Source of the DNA: G963663775 sp963664255
Lineage (GTDB): Bacteria > Bacillota > Clostridia > Oscillospirales > Butyricicoccaceae
NCBI GenBank assembly: GCA_963664255.1
Contig: OY760938.1
Location: forward strand, 1,240,001 to 1,304,000
Direction of reading: 5' to 3'
Length of the DNA stretch: 64,000 nt
In this document: positions 45,371 through 53,907 of the stretch, one piece after another
How positions within the stretch are numbered: position 1 is the first letter of the stretch
Layout of the letters: each line of letters opens with the position of its first letter
Made by a program: the position numbers and the translations under genes
The notes under the pieces: model-generated
What the model saw: the letters and a program-made list of their open reading frames with translations, nothing else
Told to the model about the DNA's origin: nothing
Database searches by the model: none

Positions 45371-45633
45371 CATCCCACGCATTTTAACCTGAAATTTATC
45401 TGGGATGCGGGATGTTGCCGAACAGCAACCCCATTTTTGCGAAAATGGCAGGATAAGGTGTGTTACACACACCCTGCAACCGCTTGAAAGCAAAGCTTTC
45501 AACGTGTATTACATATGTATTTTCGTGATACATATGTAATACATTCCACATTTGGAGTACAGAATTGTTGCAGCGAAAAAATGAGAAACCATGTGTTACA
45601 CGCACCCATTTTGTGTTCTGTTTGTAACACAAA
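45371..45633. repeat. Cluster of hairpins downstream of parB
   Basis: The 303-bp gap has at least six palindromes: 45371-45407 (7-bp outer stem), 45414-45429 (5 bp), 45431-45448 (7 bp, loop TGCG), 45457-45473 (7 bp, loop TAC), 45484-45502 (8 bp, loop AAA), 45506-45542 (perfect 15 bp, loop of 7) and 45610-45633 (8 bp). Candidates are parS-like sites, a single-strand origin or transcript-end structures. Confidence 0.8.
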
Positions 45634-45652
45634 CTATTTTAGGAGGATTCCA

Positions 45653-46012
45653 ATGAGTAAGAAAAAACGCAAGCACCCCAAACGCCGTAATCCAGTCAAC
45701 CCAGTATATGAGATTCAGATGATGCCCTTAGACGAGAATTACACGAACATTCCCTATAGCCTTCTGGATGCCAAGGCTGATGCCAAGATTTCTGATGCAG
45801 CATTCTGCGTGGCATTATATCTTTACTACTATCGGGAGAGCATCTCACAACAGTACCCTGGTGTGAAGCTATTGGCGCTGTCCCAGGAGATGCCCCTGGA
45901 TGTTGTGCAAGGCTGTGAAAAAGAGCTGATAACAGCAGGGATACTCATGCTCCGAGAGTACGGTTTCTTTGACCTAAAGGATGCCGTAGAGGTTGCACCA
46001 GACAGCGAATAA
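45653..46012 (+). CDS. Hypothetical protein, replication region
   Basis: 119 aa. Very basic N-terminus (SKKKRKHPKRRNP), then a helical winged-helix-like body (IPYSLLDAKADAKISDAAFC). AGGAGG 8 nt upstream. It shares the IPYSLL-type segment with the following gene, so both may be related replication-initiation modules. Confidence 0.55.
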   Translation: MSKKKRKHPKRRNPVNPVYEIQMMPLDENYTNIPYSLLDAKADAKISDAAFCVALYLYYYRESISQQYPGVKLLALSQEMPLDVVQGCEKELITAGILMLREYGFFDLKDAVEVAPDSE

Positions 46013-46047
46013 AGAGGTAAGTAAATTCAGATAAGGAGAACGCTCAA

Positions 46048-47379
46048 ATGCACAAGAAGCACGACCCTGCCTTTCGTTTGCCGCAGCTGCTGGCAGATGA
46101 TACCACACTAGACACCTATGCCAAACAGCTTGCGCTTACCATGTTCAGCCTTGCAGACCAGCAAACAGGCATCCTGTGCAAAAGCCAACGGTATTTGGCG
46201 AAAGCGTCTGGCATGAGCACCGATACGGTTAACAAGCACCTGAAAAACCTTGAGCGTGCGGGGTATATCGAAATCAAGAAGCAAAAGTCACGTTTTAATA
46301 AAGAAAAAGGGCATCCAACGGGTCGTGCTTCTGTGTATGTCTGTATCATTCCTAAAACAGGCTATCTTCTAATTCCCTATTGTCTTTTGCATCGGATGCG
46401 TAGTAAGGGCATCAAAGGTGCTCGGCTTGCTGTATTCCTCTGCATTTATCGCTACATACGCAATGGTCGAGCATATCCAAGCCGTACCATGATTGCACGT
46501 AAAACAGGGCTGTCAGACAGCACAGTCGATGAAGCCTTAGAGGAATTGGACAGCGTAAATCTTTTGTATAGACAGCAGTGTAAAAAGCAAAACGGTGCGT
46601 TCTCCTGCAACTCTTACTTTCTGCTGCAGCCGGCAGCAGCACCCATTCCTGTTCGTCAGCTTTCCGCATATGCTGCCCCCAAAAAGAATCGGGGTCAGCA
46701 TCGGCAGGCGTATGCACAACCTCTAGTGCAAGTTGCATACCTCCACCCTATGCCTGACAAGGGACAAGTTCGGCTGCGCCGACGTGCGCAAGCGCACGCC
46801 CTTGCAGGCGGGTGGCTGTATGCCTTTTCAATACCAAGGATTGTGACAGCGACCCCTCACGGGGTCGTGCCACAACCCATCATGAAACGAGAGAACAAAA
46901 GGGCGGCGCTGACTATGAAAAACATCACCATTGGAAGCTACACGCTCGAAGTCAACACAGAAAACCCCGCAGCTGAATTGCTCACAGAAAAGCTAGAAAG
47001 ATTTCTCAACATACTTACCTACGATAATCCTGATATTCGGTATTACATAGGCGGTATAGACGCTATAATCGCTGCCCTATACTTCCTCAATGCTATCAGC
47101 AGAGAACAGTTCCGTGATGAAAACAGAACCAATGCGTTCTTTAAACTCCAAGACAATCTTGCTGCACACACAACAGCCCACAGCGCACCCAAACGGCATC
47201 CACGCCCTGATAATCTGCCAGAGGACGCAGCATGGAGCAGTACCCCCTATCCTGATGAAGAGCAGAACCCTTACGTATATACTGGCGATATGACGCCACA
47301 AGATTATGCTCTCATGCACGAGCAACGCCTTGTGCATTCTGCCCCTGCAGACCGCCGATCGGACACGCTGGAGCGTTAG
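46048..47379 (+). CDS. Two-HTH (replication-initiator/DnaD-like) protein with C-terminal extension
   Basis: 443 aa. First helix-turn-helix in YLAKASGMSTDTVNKHLKNL (about 50-70), second in IARKTGLSDSTVDEALEELD (about 150-170), the layout of plasmid or phage initiators. From about 240 the frame crosses two hairpins (46774-46787 and 46850-46867) and enters a different-looking domain (MKNITIGSYTLEVN...). That domain may be a separate gene fused in frame. AAGGAG precedes ATG 46048. Confidence 0.6.
   Translation: MHKKHDPAFRLPQLLADDTTLDTYAKQLALTMFSLADQQTGILCKSQRYLAKASGMSTDTVNKHLKNLERAGYIEIKKQKSRFNKEKGHPTGRASVYVCIIPKTGYLLIPYCLLHRMRSKGIKGARLAVFLCIYRYIRNGRAYPSRTMIARKTGLSDSTVDEALEELDSVNLLYRQQCKKQNGAFSCNSYFLLQPAAAPIPVRQLSAYAAPKKNRGQHRQAYAQPLVQVAYLHPMPDKGQVRLRRRAQAHALAGGWLYAFSIPRIVTATPHGVVPQPIMKRENKRAALTMKNITIGSYTLEVNTENPAAELLTEKLERFLNILTYDNPDIRYYIGGIDAIIAALYFLNAISREQFRDENRTNAFFKLQDNLAAHTTAHSAPKRHPRPDNLPEDAAWSSTPYPDEEQNPYVYTGDMTPQDYALMHEQRLVHSAPADRRSDTLER
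46850..46867. repeat. Hairpin inside the open frame
   Basis: Seven-bp perfect stem CGACCCC-TCAC-GGGGTCG lying in the coding frame between the initiator-like part and the C-terminal domain. A second, GTGCGC-AA-GCGCAC, lies about 75 bp upstream (46774-46787). Confidence 0.75.
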
Positions 47380-47380
47380 T

Positions 47381-47556
47381 CTATTGTGCATATTGCTACC
47401 CCGCCAGAGCCGAAAGCCACGCAGAGCCTTCGGCTCGATGGGGAGAGGGGGCACTCCGATATGTCGAACAATAGGATATAACTTAAGATAACGGGAGGTT
47501 TTATCTACGGAAGAGAAAAGAATATATCTCTACATACCTACTGTTAGCAGTAGATT
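47381..47556. repeat. Nested palindromes downstream of the initiator-like gene
   Basis: An outer stem CTATTGT/ACAATAG (47381-47387 with 47468-47474) encloses an 8-bp stem (GAGCCGAA/TTCGGCTC). A 6-bp stem with 4-nt loop follows at about 47539-47554. No gene is seen here. Confidence 0.65.
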
Positions 47557-47572
47557 TACAGAGGGAGAACAA

Positions 47573-47707
47573 ATGGATTTAACTTCTGCGCCAATGGCAC
47601 AGAAGTTATCCAGAAGTCCTTTGAAAGAAACTTCATCCCCAGTGGGGATGAAGTTACAGCCTGTAGACAAAAGGGTCGAAGCACCTCTGGAATTATGGTA
47701 TAATTAA
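47573..47707 (+). CDS. Small ORF over tandem hairpin units, interrupted by IS1182
   Basis: 44 codons from ATG 47573 with GGGAG 7 nt upstream; the last 16 codons are IS sequence. Without the IS, the frame would end at TGA about 6 codons after the second hairpin (right flank 49228-49270). The peptide repeats a TSxPxxxKLSR pattern because each hairpin unit encodes it. It may be a translated repeat rather than a real gene. Confidence 0.35.
   Translation: MDLTSAPMAQKLSRSPLKETSSPVGMKLQPVDKRVEAPLELWYN
47581..47656. repeat. Two tandem hairpin units with different stems
   Basis: Unit 1 (47581-47607, 12-bp stem with one mismatch, loop AAT) and unit 2 (47629-47655, 12-bp stem, loop AGT) share outer AACTTC/GAAGTT and a common downstream ATCYAGRAAGT. 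The inner stem bases differ in a paired manner, so the fold rather than the sequence is kept. The 29 bp at 47628-47656 recur at 49228-49256. Confidence 0.85.
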
Positions 47708-49227
47708 ACCATAAGGACAGGGGTGTTTTTGATGTATATAAAAAAGGACAGAGGACAGCAAAAACAAATAAAATTTGTAAGCATAGAAGATTTGGTACCG
47801 AAAGACCACATTTTAAGGGACATCGACAGAGCGATTGATTTTAATTTCATATATGACGAAGTAAAAGGACTGTATTCCGAAATAGAATGGGGCAAACCGG
47901 GAATCGACCCGGTAGCACTGTTTAAAATAGTGTTCATACAATACTTATTCGGAATCCGCAGTATGCGGCAGACCATTAAAGAGATAGAAGTAAATATGGC
48001 ATACCGCTGGTTCATCGGGTATGATATCGGAGAGAAAATCCCCCACTTTTCTACGTTCGGAAAGAACTACACACGCCGATTTGAAGGAACAGATGTGTTT
48101 GAACGAATATTCACACATATTTTGAATGAAGCGGTGGATTGCGGATTTGTGGATGCAAGCGCGATATTCATAGACGGTACGCACATAAAGGCAAGTGCAA
48201 ACAAGAAAAAGAGCCAGCCTGCGGAAATTGAAATTCAGGCAAGAAGCTACCAAAAGCAGTTAGATGAGGAAATCGCAAAAGACCGGGGACTGCACGGAAA
48301 AAAGCCGCTGAAAAAGGATGACGGCAATGACGATGACCAACCGCCCACACCTCCGGCAACAAAAACAATCGCGCAAAGCAAAACAGATCCAGAGTGCGGA
48401 ATGTTCCACAAGGGAGAACATGAAAAGCAGTTTGCCTATGTAGCGAATACCGCATGTGACAAACACAATTTTATACTGGACTTTGTACTGGGTGCAGGAA
48501 ATATTCATGACAGCATGATGTTCAGCAGTGTATATGAAAAGGTTTTAAAAAAGTTTCCGGAAATACAGGCTGTTGCGGTAGATGCAGGATACAAAACTCC
48601 GGCAATTATGAAAGAAATCATTGACAGTGAAAAAATTCCTTGTGTGCCATACAAACGTCCAATGACGAAAAAAGGATTCTTTAAAAAGTATGACTTTGTG
48701 TATGATGAATATTTTGACTGTGTGTTGTGCCCAAACAAGCAGGCCCTAACATATTCTACAACCAATCGGGAAGGATACCGTGAATACAAAAGCAACACTG
48801 AAATTTGCAAAAATTGTCCTATGCGTTCCCAGTGTACAGAAAGCAAAGCCTGTCAAAAGGTTGTAACCCGGCATATTTGGGAGCCATACATGGAACTTGC
48901 TGAGGATTACCGGCATACTCCCGAGTATCGGGACATTTACAAGTTAAGAAGCGAAACCATTGAGCGTGTTTTTGCCGATGCAAAAGAGAAACATGCCATG
49001 CGTTATACTCAGCTACGTGGACTGCAAAAGGTGAAAATGCAGGTCACGCTTACTTTCGCGTGCATGAATTTAAAAAAGCTGGCGACATGGAAGCGAAGAA
49101 CGGGCATGCTGCCGCCACCTTTACAACACTTTATCAATCAATTGGCCTATTTCTATTGCTTGTTTCTAAATACAAATCAAAAAGGTACTCTACGCGTTGC
49201 GTAAAGTACCTTTTTGTCGACGGTCTG
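47657..49227 (+). mobile_element. IS1182-family insertion sequence, copy 2
   Basis: 1571 bp, same ends and length as copy 1, opposite orientation. It is flanked by a 29-bp direct repeat (47628-47656 and 49228-49256) that is a complete hairpin. One base is ambiguous because the IS tip is also G. Confidence 0.92.
47732..49204 (+). CDS. IS1182-family transposase, copy 2
   Basis: 490 aa, identical in translation to the copy at 10961-12433, with start ATG 47732. N-terminal DUF772-type domain, DDE domain and a cysteine-rich insert. Being identical, the two copies can recombine and invert the 35 kb between them, because they lie in opposite orientations. Confidence 0.92.
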   Translation: MYIKKDRGQQKQIKFVSIEDLVPKDHILRDIDRAIDFNFIYDEVKGLYSEIEWGKPGIDPVALFKIVFIQYLFGIRSMRQTIKEIEVNMAYRWFIGYDIGEKIPHFSTFGKNYTRRFEGTDVFERIFTHILNEAVDCGFVDASAIFIDGTHIKASANKKKSQPAEIEIQARSYQKQLDEEIAKDRGLHGKKPLKKDDGNDDDQPPTPPATKTIAQSKTDPECGMFHKGEHEKQFAYVANTACDKHNFILDFVLGAGNIHDSMMFSSVYEKVLKKFPEIQAVAVDAGYKTPAIMKEIIDSEKIPCVPYKRPMTKKGFFKKYDFVYDEYFDCVLCPNKQALTYSTTNREGYREYKSNTEICKNCPMRSQCTESKACQKVVTRHIWEPYMELAEDYRHTPEYRDIYKLRSETIERVFADAKEKHAMRYTQLRGLQKVKMQVTLTFACMNLKKLATWKRRTGMLPPPLQHFINQLAYFYCLFLNTNQKGTLRVA

Positions 49228-49500
49228 AAACTTCATCCCCAGTGGGGATGAAGTTATCTAGGAAGTGAAAGCAGCCATAGAATTCTGAGGCTTTTCTCTT
49301 TCCGCGAATGCTCTCTGGATGCCCTCAGAGAGGGTGTACAGAGAGTTTGCAAGCACTGAATTTTGTGTACACACGTAAACGTGTATACATAAAATTCGTT
49401 TGTTAGGGGCATACCCCTAAGACCCCGATACAGGATTCCACAGGATGGAAGGAAATGTTAATTACGACATGAAGATAATTCCATTCCATCCTTAAAAACT
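49228..49500. repeat. Hairpin cluster right of IS1182 copy 2
   Basis: After the duplicated hairpin (49228-49256) come a nested one at 49311-49345 (7 + 6 bp), an 18-bp imperfect stem at 49358-49397 (loop TAAA), a 7-bp stem at 49403-49420 (loop CATA) and a loose GGATGGAA/TTCCATCC pair at about 49443-49491. No gene is seen in 49228-49594. Confidence 0.75.
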
Positions 49501-49594
49501 CTGTGTACCTTCACTCACTTTGTCAATACGTGGTTATTATGCTATACTCTTTTGGTTCGGAAATTTCTGCCTATCTGTAAAAGGAGTGTTTCAC

Positions 49595-50632
49595 ATGAGA
49601 AGATTTAAGCATTTAAGCCATACCGACCGCCTTCGCATTGAAACCATGCAGAAGGACGGCAAAACACCACGGGAAATGGCTGAACGAATTGGTGTACATA
49701 TTTCAACAATCTATCGTGAACTCAAAAGAGGGGTCTATGAACACCTGAATTACGATTACACAACCGAATCTCGTTACAGTCCAGATATTGCAGAGCAGCG
49801 GTATCGGTCAAATCTTGCAGCAAAAGGGCCCGCTCTCAAGATTGGCACTGACCATGCGCTTGCTAAATACATCGAGCGCAGAATTCTCAAGGATGATTAT
49901 TCCTCTGCTGCGGTTTTAGGTGAGATACGCAATTCTCCAAATCTCAGCTTCAAGACTTCGATTTCAGAAATGACGCTCTACACGTACATAGACAAGGGAA
50001 TTTTTCTAACCCTCACGAATAAGAATCTTCCTGTGAAGGGTAAGAAAAAGCGGACATACCGCAAAGTGAAGGCAGCACGTCCGCCGAAGGGAGAGAGCAT
50101 TGAGAAACGACCAGAAGTGATTAACACTCGTGCTACCTTCGGTCATTGGGAAATGGACACGGTAGAGGGTAAGAAGGGAACAAAGCCCCGCCTATTGGTA
50201 CTCACAGAACGCCTAACCCGACAAGAGATAGTTGTTCGTATCCCAGATGGCACAGCTGCAAGCGTTGTGAAGGCTTTGGATGCGCTGGAACGGAAGTATG
50301 GCAAAGCCATGTTCAAACAGATATTTCAGACGATTACTGTCGACAACGGCGCAGAGTTTGCAGACTATTAGGGAATGCAGCGTTCTCGGACAGGCAAGGG
50401 CAAGCGGACAACCATCTACTACTGCCATCCATATACCTCTTGTGAGCGTGGCTCAAATGAGAACCAGAACAAAATGCTTCGACGCCATTTCCCCAAAGGG
50501 TCGAGCTTTGAAAATGTGACCGATGCTGCCGTGGCAAAAGCTACGGAATGGGTCAATAATTACCCTCGTGAAATATTCGATTTCGCTTCTTCAGAGGAAC
50601 GATTTCGGGAGCAAATGGCTGCTCTCAAATAA
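49595..50632 (+). pseudogene. IS30-family transposase with in-frame amber stop
   Basis: 345 codons from ATG 49595 (AAGGAG upstream). N-terminal HTH (DRLRIETMQKDGKTPREM), the DDE first Asp in FGHWEMDTVEGKK, the second in TVDNGAEFADY, then TAG (50369-50371). The same frame continues with GMQRSRTGKGKRTT and the Glu region CERGSNENQNKML. Only the stop separates the halves. The right end is probably near 50680-50694 (GGAACAAGACCCTGTC). No matching left end was found. Confidence 0.85.
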
Positions 50633-50764
50633 TGCAAAAAAATTCTTTACATTTTTCGCATTAAACTATTGACTTTTCGGAACAAGACCCTGTCGAGGGA
50701 CGACTGCACGCACTACGCCACAAACTCCCGCCACTTAGACAACCCTGCTTTTGAATTCATAGAA

Positions 50765-50794
50765 AAAGCACAACCGCTATTGCAGTCGTGCTTT
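50765..50794 (-). terminator. Terminator of the tRNA-Val/Glu/Met operon
   Basis: Ten-bp stem with one G-U pair (AAAGCACGAC/GTTGTGCTTT on the minus strand) followed by TTTCT, 3 bp past the tRNA-Val 3' end. Confidence 0.75.
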
Positions 50795-50796
50795 AA

Positions 50797-50872
50797 TGGT
50801 GGAAGTTAACGGGATCGAACCGCTGACCCTCTGCTTGTAAGGCAGATGCTCTCCCAGCTGAGCTAAACTTCC
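50797..50872 (-). tRNA. tRNA-Val (anticodon TAC)
   Basis: GGAAGTT acceptor, discriminator A, encoded CCA, anticodon loop CTTACAA. Last of three tRNAs transcribed leftward. Confidence 0.95.
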
Positions 50873-50875
50873 AAA

Positions 50876-50950
50876 TGGTGACCCGTGGGGGAATCGAACC
50901 CCCGTTACCGCCGTGAAAGGGCGGTGTCTTAACCGCTTGACCAACGGGCC
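50876..50950 (-). tRNA. tRNA-Glu (anticodon TTC)
   Basis: GGCCCGT acceptor with one G-U pair, encoded CCA, anticodon loop CTTTCAC. Three bp from tRNA-Val. Confidence 0.95.
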
Positions 50951-50956
50951 ATTTAC

Positions 50957-51033
50957 TGGTAGCGGTAATTGGACTTGAACCAATGACCTTTCGGGTATGA
51001 ACCGAACGCTCTAGCCAACTAAGCTATACCGCC
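50957..51033 (-). tRNA. tRNA-Met (anticodon CAT)
   Basis: GGCGGTA acceptor, encoded CCA, anticodon loop TTCATAC. First of the cluster. An elongator Met reading is assumed; a lysidine-modified Ile tRNA cannot be excluded from the anticodon alone. Confidence 0.92.
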
Positions 51034-51152
51034 ATATCAGTCGCTTTTTACTTTTCGTGTTGTCTGCTGTTCATCAGCGACAAGTATTATTATATGTGAT
51101 GAAGGGCAATTTGTCAACACTATTTCTTAAATTTTTTTCAAAAATTTTAAGA

Positions 51153-52226
51153 TTACTTTAACCCCACCAATTCTGCCCTTTTTTCTGCAACAACCCCGTT
51201 TTTTATCAACTTTTGGAGCTCTGTTTTTTGACAGACCTTTGCCCACGCCGTTGCATAAATTTCTTTTGCGACAGCATCCTGTGCAAAAGAAATCTCCAAC
51301 ACCTCTTCCAGATGTGCACGTTTTGCAGACGAGAGCGGCTGTGACAGCTCCACTACCATTGGCGGACTCCCCACAAGCAACCCTAAATCAAATAGCCGCT
51401 GTGCGGTTGCAAGCGATTGCGGCAGTGCATAAAGCGAAAGCTCGTCATAAAACGCGGTATCCCACCGATGGGTTTTCTGCATCTGTTCTTTTGTCTGTAG
51501 AAAGTATTCCTCGCTCACCAGCTCTCCGCGGTCTGGAATCGGGTCATCAAACGTGGTGTCAATGTAATAGATGGTTTCATATACGCGCACCGCATTCCAG
51601 CCGTGGTTCATGCTGGCATCTGCAATATAAATCACATCTATCCCTGCCGCGGCGCACAGCATCATATACGCCCGCGCATATCCCGAGCATACCGCTTTGC
51701 CTTCCACCAACGCTCCCGCCGCCGTAAACGCCGTATCTGCCCCATTACTCTGCACCAGCTCCGCTTGTTGCGCAATCTCCACATCATAGGCACAGTGTTT
51801 CACAACATAGTCATGCAGTGCTTTCAACCGTTCCCGCAGGGTCATATCCTCGGTAATCAGATTCTGTACAATCCCCTTGGCAAGCAGTGCCGCCTGCTCC
51901 TGTGCCGCCATATTTTCAGGCAGTACTTCAAAAGAAACCACCCCATTTCCTTGTGTTGTACAGCGCAAGGAAAATGCGTACGGCCAAGTTGCTTCCAACG
52001 CGCGGAACAAATCCTGTTCATCCACATTATCTTTCAGCAGTGTGGTGATTTTATTCTCACTGCGGTCGGATTCCAGCTTGGTGCGAAGGATTTCCGCCGC
52101 ACGAAAGGCATTGACGCCTTGCAGCACATCGCGCTGCAAAATGTGTGGTGCGAACGCCCACAGCACACCATATATCACCGCACACAACCCCGCCAACCGT
52201 ACAAATATGCGAAATACAGTACGCAT
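51153..52226 (-). CDS. Secreted or membrane-anchored transglutaminase-like protein
   Basis: 357 aa from ATG 52226 (AGGAGG 6 nt upstream). N-terminal hydrophobic anchor (about 5-27). The transglutaminase-like domain has Cys in KAVCSGYA, His in MNHGWNAV and Asp in YYIDTTFDDP, the full triad. Likely an extracytoplasmic peptidase or crosslinking fold. Last gene of the prmA-rsmE series. Confidence 0.82.
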   Translation of the reverse strand: MRTVFRIFVRLAGLCAVIYGVLWAFAPHILQRDVLQGVNAFRAAEILRTKLESDRSENKITTLLKDNVDEQDLFRALEATWPYAFSLRCTTQGNGVVSFEVLPENMAAQEQAALLAKGIVQNLITEDMTLRERLKALHDYVVKHCAYDVEIAQQAELVQSNGADTAFTAAGALVEGKAVCSGYARAYMMLCAAAGIDVIYIADASMNHGWNAVRVYETIYYIDTTFDDPIPDRGELVSEEYFLQTKEQMQKTHRWDTAFYDELSLYALPQSLATAQRLFDLGLLVGSPPMVVELSQPLSSAKRAHLEEVLEISFAQDAVAKEIYATAWAKVCQKTELQKLIKNGVVAEKRAELVGLK

Positions 52227-52295
52227 ACACAACCTCCTAGCAAAAAAGACGAACGACAAAGCCGTTCGCCTTTCTTCCGTCTAAGACTGCAAATA

Positions 52296-53072
52296 TTACA
52301 TCATTTTTACCGTATAGTACACTGCAGTGATAAACAAATATCCAAAAACAGCAAAAAGCAGATAATAGGCAACCTGTGCACCGACCAGCGCGCCCAGTGC
52401 CACAAACAGCACCAGCAGCGCAGCCGATAGATACATCATCTGATAGGCGTGTGCAGATGCAAATAATTGTGCCCGCTTGCCATCTACAAGACCCTCCATT
52501 TGCTTTCCGTGCTGTATCTTCCGCAGCACATACCACTGCACCAGCGCAATCACCAAGGCGACCACCGCACAGACATATGCAACATACTCATAGTTCGCAC
52601 TGCTCAATGCACGGCGTGCAAACGAAAGCAATATCGCTGCTACACCACAATCCAGCGAAATGATGAAAAACTCACGCAAATAAGAGTGATAGATCAAATA
52701 ATAGATTGCCAACGCCGGCAAAATAATATAAAACAGCTTAATCGAAGTCGGTCCAAATCGTTGAATGACCAACATACACGCAACCACTACCGCCGCCACA
52801 ATGCTGACATTGCGTCCGCGCAGCATCATATATTGCACATCTGTGTGCTGTTGGTGCTCTCGCAGCGTTTTCAAAACGCCGACCAGCAAGAGTGCGCCGC
52901 CAATCCACAGCACCACCTGCACCACCATGTGACCCAGCCCATAGGTATTCCCATGACTAATCAACCGATACAAAAAAATCAGACCAAAAATCCCAAACAA
53001 ACACAACGTAAAGACCATTAACACTTTATTGGTTATAAAGTCCTTCTCGATTGGCTTACGATTATCCGCCAA
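52296..53072 (-). CDS. Multispanning membrane protein
   Basis: 258 aa, starting at TTG 53072 because GGAG lies 9 nt upstream (an earlier TTG would overlap the ribosome site). About seven hydrophobic segments with a charged RKIQHGKQMEGLVDGKRAQL loop near 190. No family recognised. It follows rsmE by 16 bp in the same operon. Confidence 0.65.
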   Translation of the reverse strand: MADNRKPIEKDFITNKVLMVFTLCLFGIFGLIFLYRLISHGNTYGLGHMVVQVVLWIGGALLLVGVLKTLREHQQHTDVQYMMLRGRNVSIVAAVVVACMLVIQRFGPTSIKLFYIILPALAIYYLIYHSYLREFFIISLDCGVAAILLSFARRALSSANYEYVAYVCAVVALVIALVQWYVLRKIQHGKQMEGLVDGKRAQLFASAHAYQMMYLSAALLVLFVALGALVGAQVAYYLLFAVFGYLFITAVYYTVKMM

Positions 53073-53088
53073 GAAAATCAACTCCTAC

Positions 53089-53823
53089 TTATTCTAAATT
53101 ACCACTTTGGTACTGCAACGCTGTCAAAGCCACAATGGGTGCCGTTTCACAGCGCAAAATACGCGGCCCCAGCGAAACACACGTTAAGTCCGCCTGCACC
53201 GCAGACGTCACTTCACGCTCTTCAAAACCGCCTTCCGGTCCAATCATCACGGATACGGAGGACAATGGCTCTGCCGTCAGTGCCGCGCGAAGTCCATGCT
53301 GCCGCTCCCCCTCATACAGCAGCAGGGCAGTTTTTGCCTGCCGCGCATATGCGACCGCCTGCGGGAAAGTCATCACATCCTGCACCGTCGGAACACGACC
53401 TCGTCCACTCTGTTTTGCCGCCTCTTCCGCGATTTTTCTCCAACGTGCACACTTTTTCATCAGTGTACGTGCATCCGGACGAGAAACACAGCGTGCCGCA
53501 GCATATGGAACAATCTCCGTTACGCCCAACTCGGTTGTTTTTTGCACAATGAAGTCCATTTTATCAGATTTTGGCAATGCCATTAGTAATGTCACCGCCA
53601 GCGAAGACTCTGCCGCCGCCTGCTGCACCGAAAGAATGCCTGCCGTAACGCTGTCCACGTGCAGCTCTGTCAGCGTACAACTGTATTGTGCCCCCGCCGC
53701 ATCGCATATCGTCAGCGCATCACCGACCTGCATCCGCAGCACATGTGCAATGTGATGCGCGTCTGCACCATTTAGTATAATCGCCTTACCTTGAGGGGAT
53801 GCGTCAATAAAAAATCTTGGCAA
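53089..53823 (-). CDS. rsmE: 16S rRNA m3U1498 methyltransferase
   Basis: 244 aa from TTG 53823; AGGAGG lies 9 nt upstream, whereas the ATG at 53841 overlaps that site. N-terminal PUA-like domain (PRFFIDASPQGKAIILNG...HVLRMQVGD) and a SPOUT methyltransferase domain with IGPEGGFEEREV and SLGPRILRCETA, the RsmE AdoMet-binding knot. Downstream of prmA, a common pairing. Confidence 0.93.
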   Translation of the reverse strand: MPRFFIDASPQGKAIILNGADAHHIAHVLRMQVGDALTICDAAGAQYSCTLTELHVDSVTAGILSVQQAAAESSLAVTLLMALPKSDKMDFIVQKTTELGVTEIVPYAAARCVSRPDARTLMKKCARWRKIAEEAAKQSGRGRVPTVQDVMTFPQAVAYARQAKTALLLYEGERQHGLRAALTAEPLSSVSVMIGPEGGFEEREVTSAVQADLTCVSLGPRILRCETAPIVALTALQYQSGNLE

Positions 53824-53907
53824 CGGATTTTCCCTCCTCATCTAAGGACATATCATTTAGCCTTACTATTTTAACAAATAAATCTGCTATTGTCCAGATA
53901 ATTTCTG

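Noticed and set aside
50699..50809. A 36-codon open frame (DDCTHYATNSRHLDNPAFEF...) as a possible gene tail beside IS30
   Set aside because: Its end overlaps the tRNA-Val terminator and the tRNA 3' end, and it lacks a start. Chance or unrecognisable remnant.
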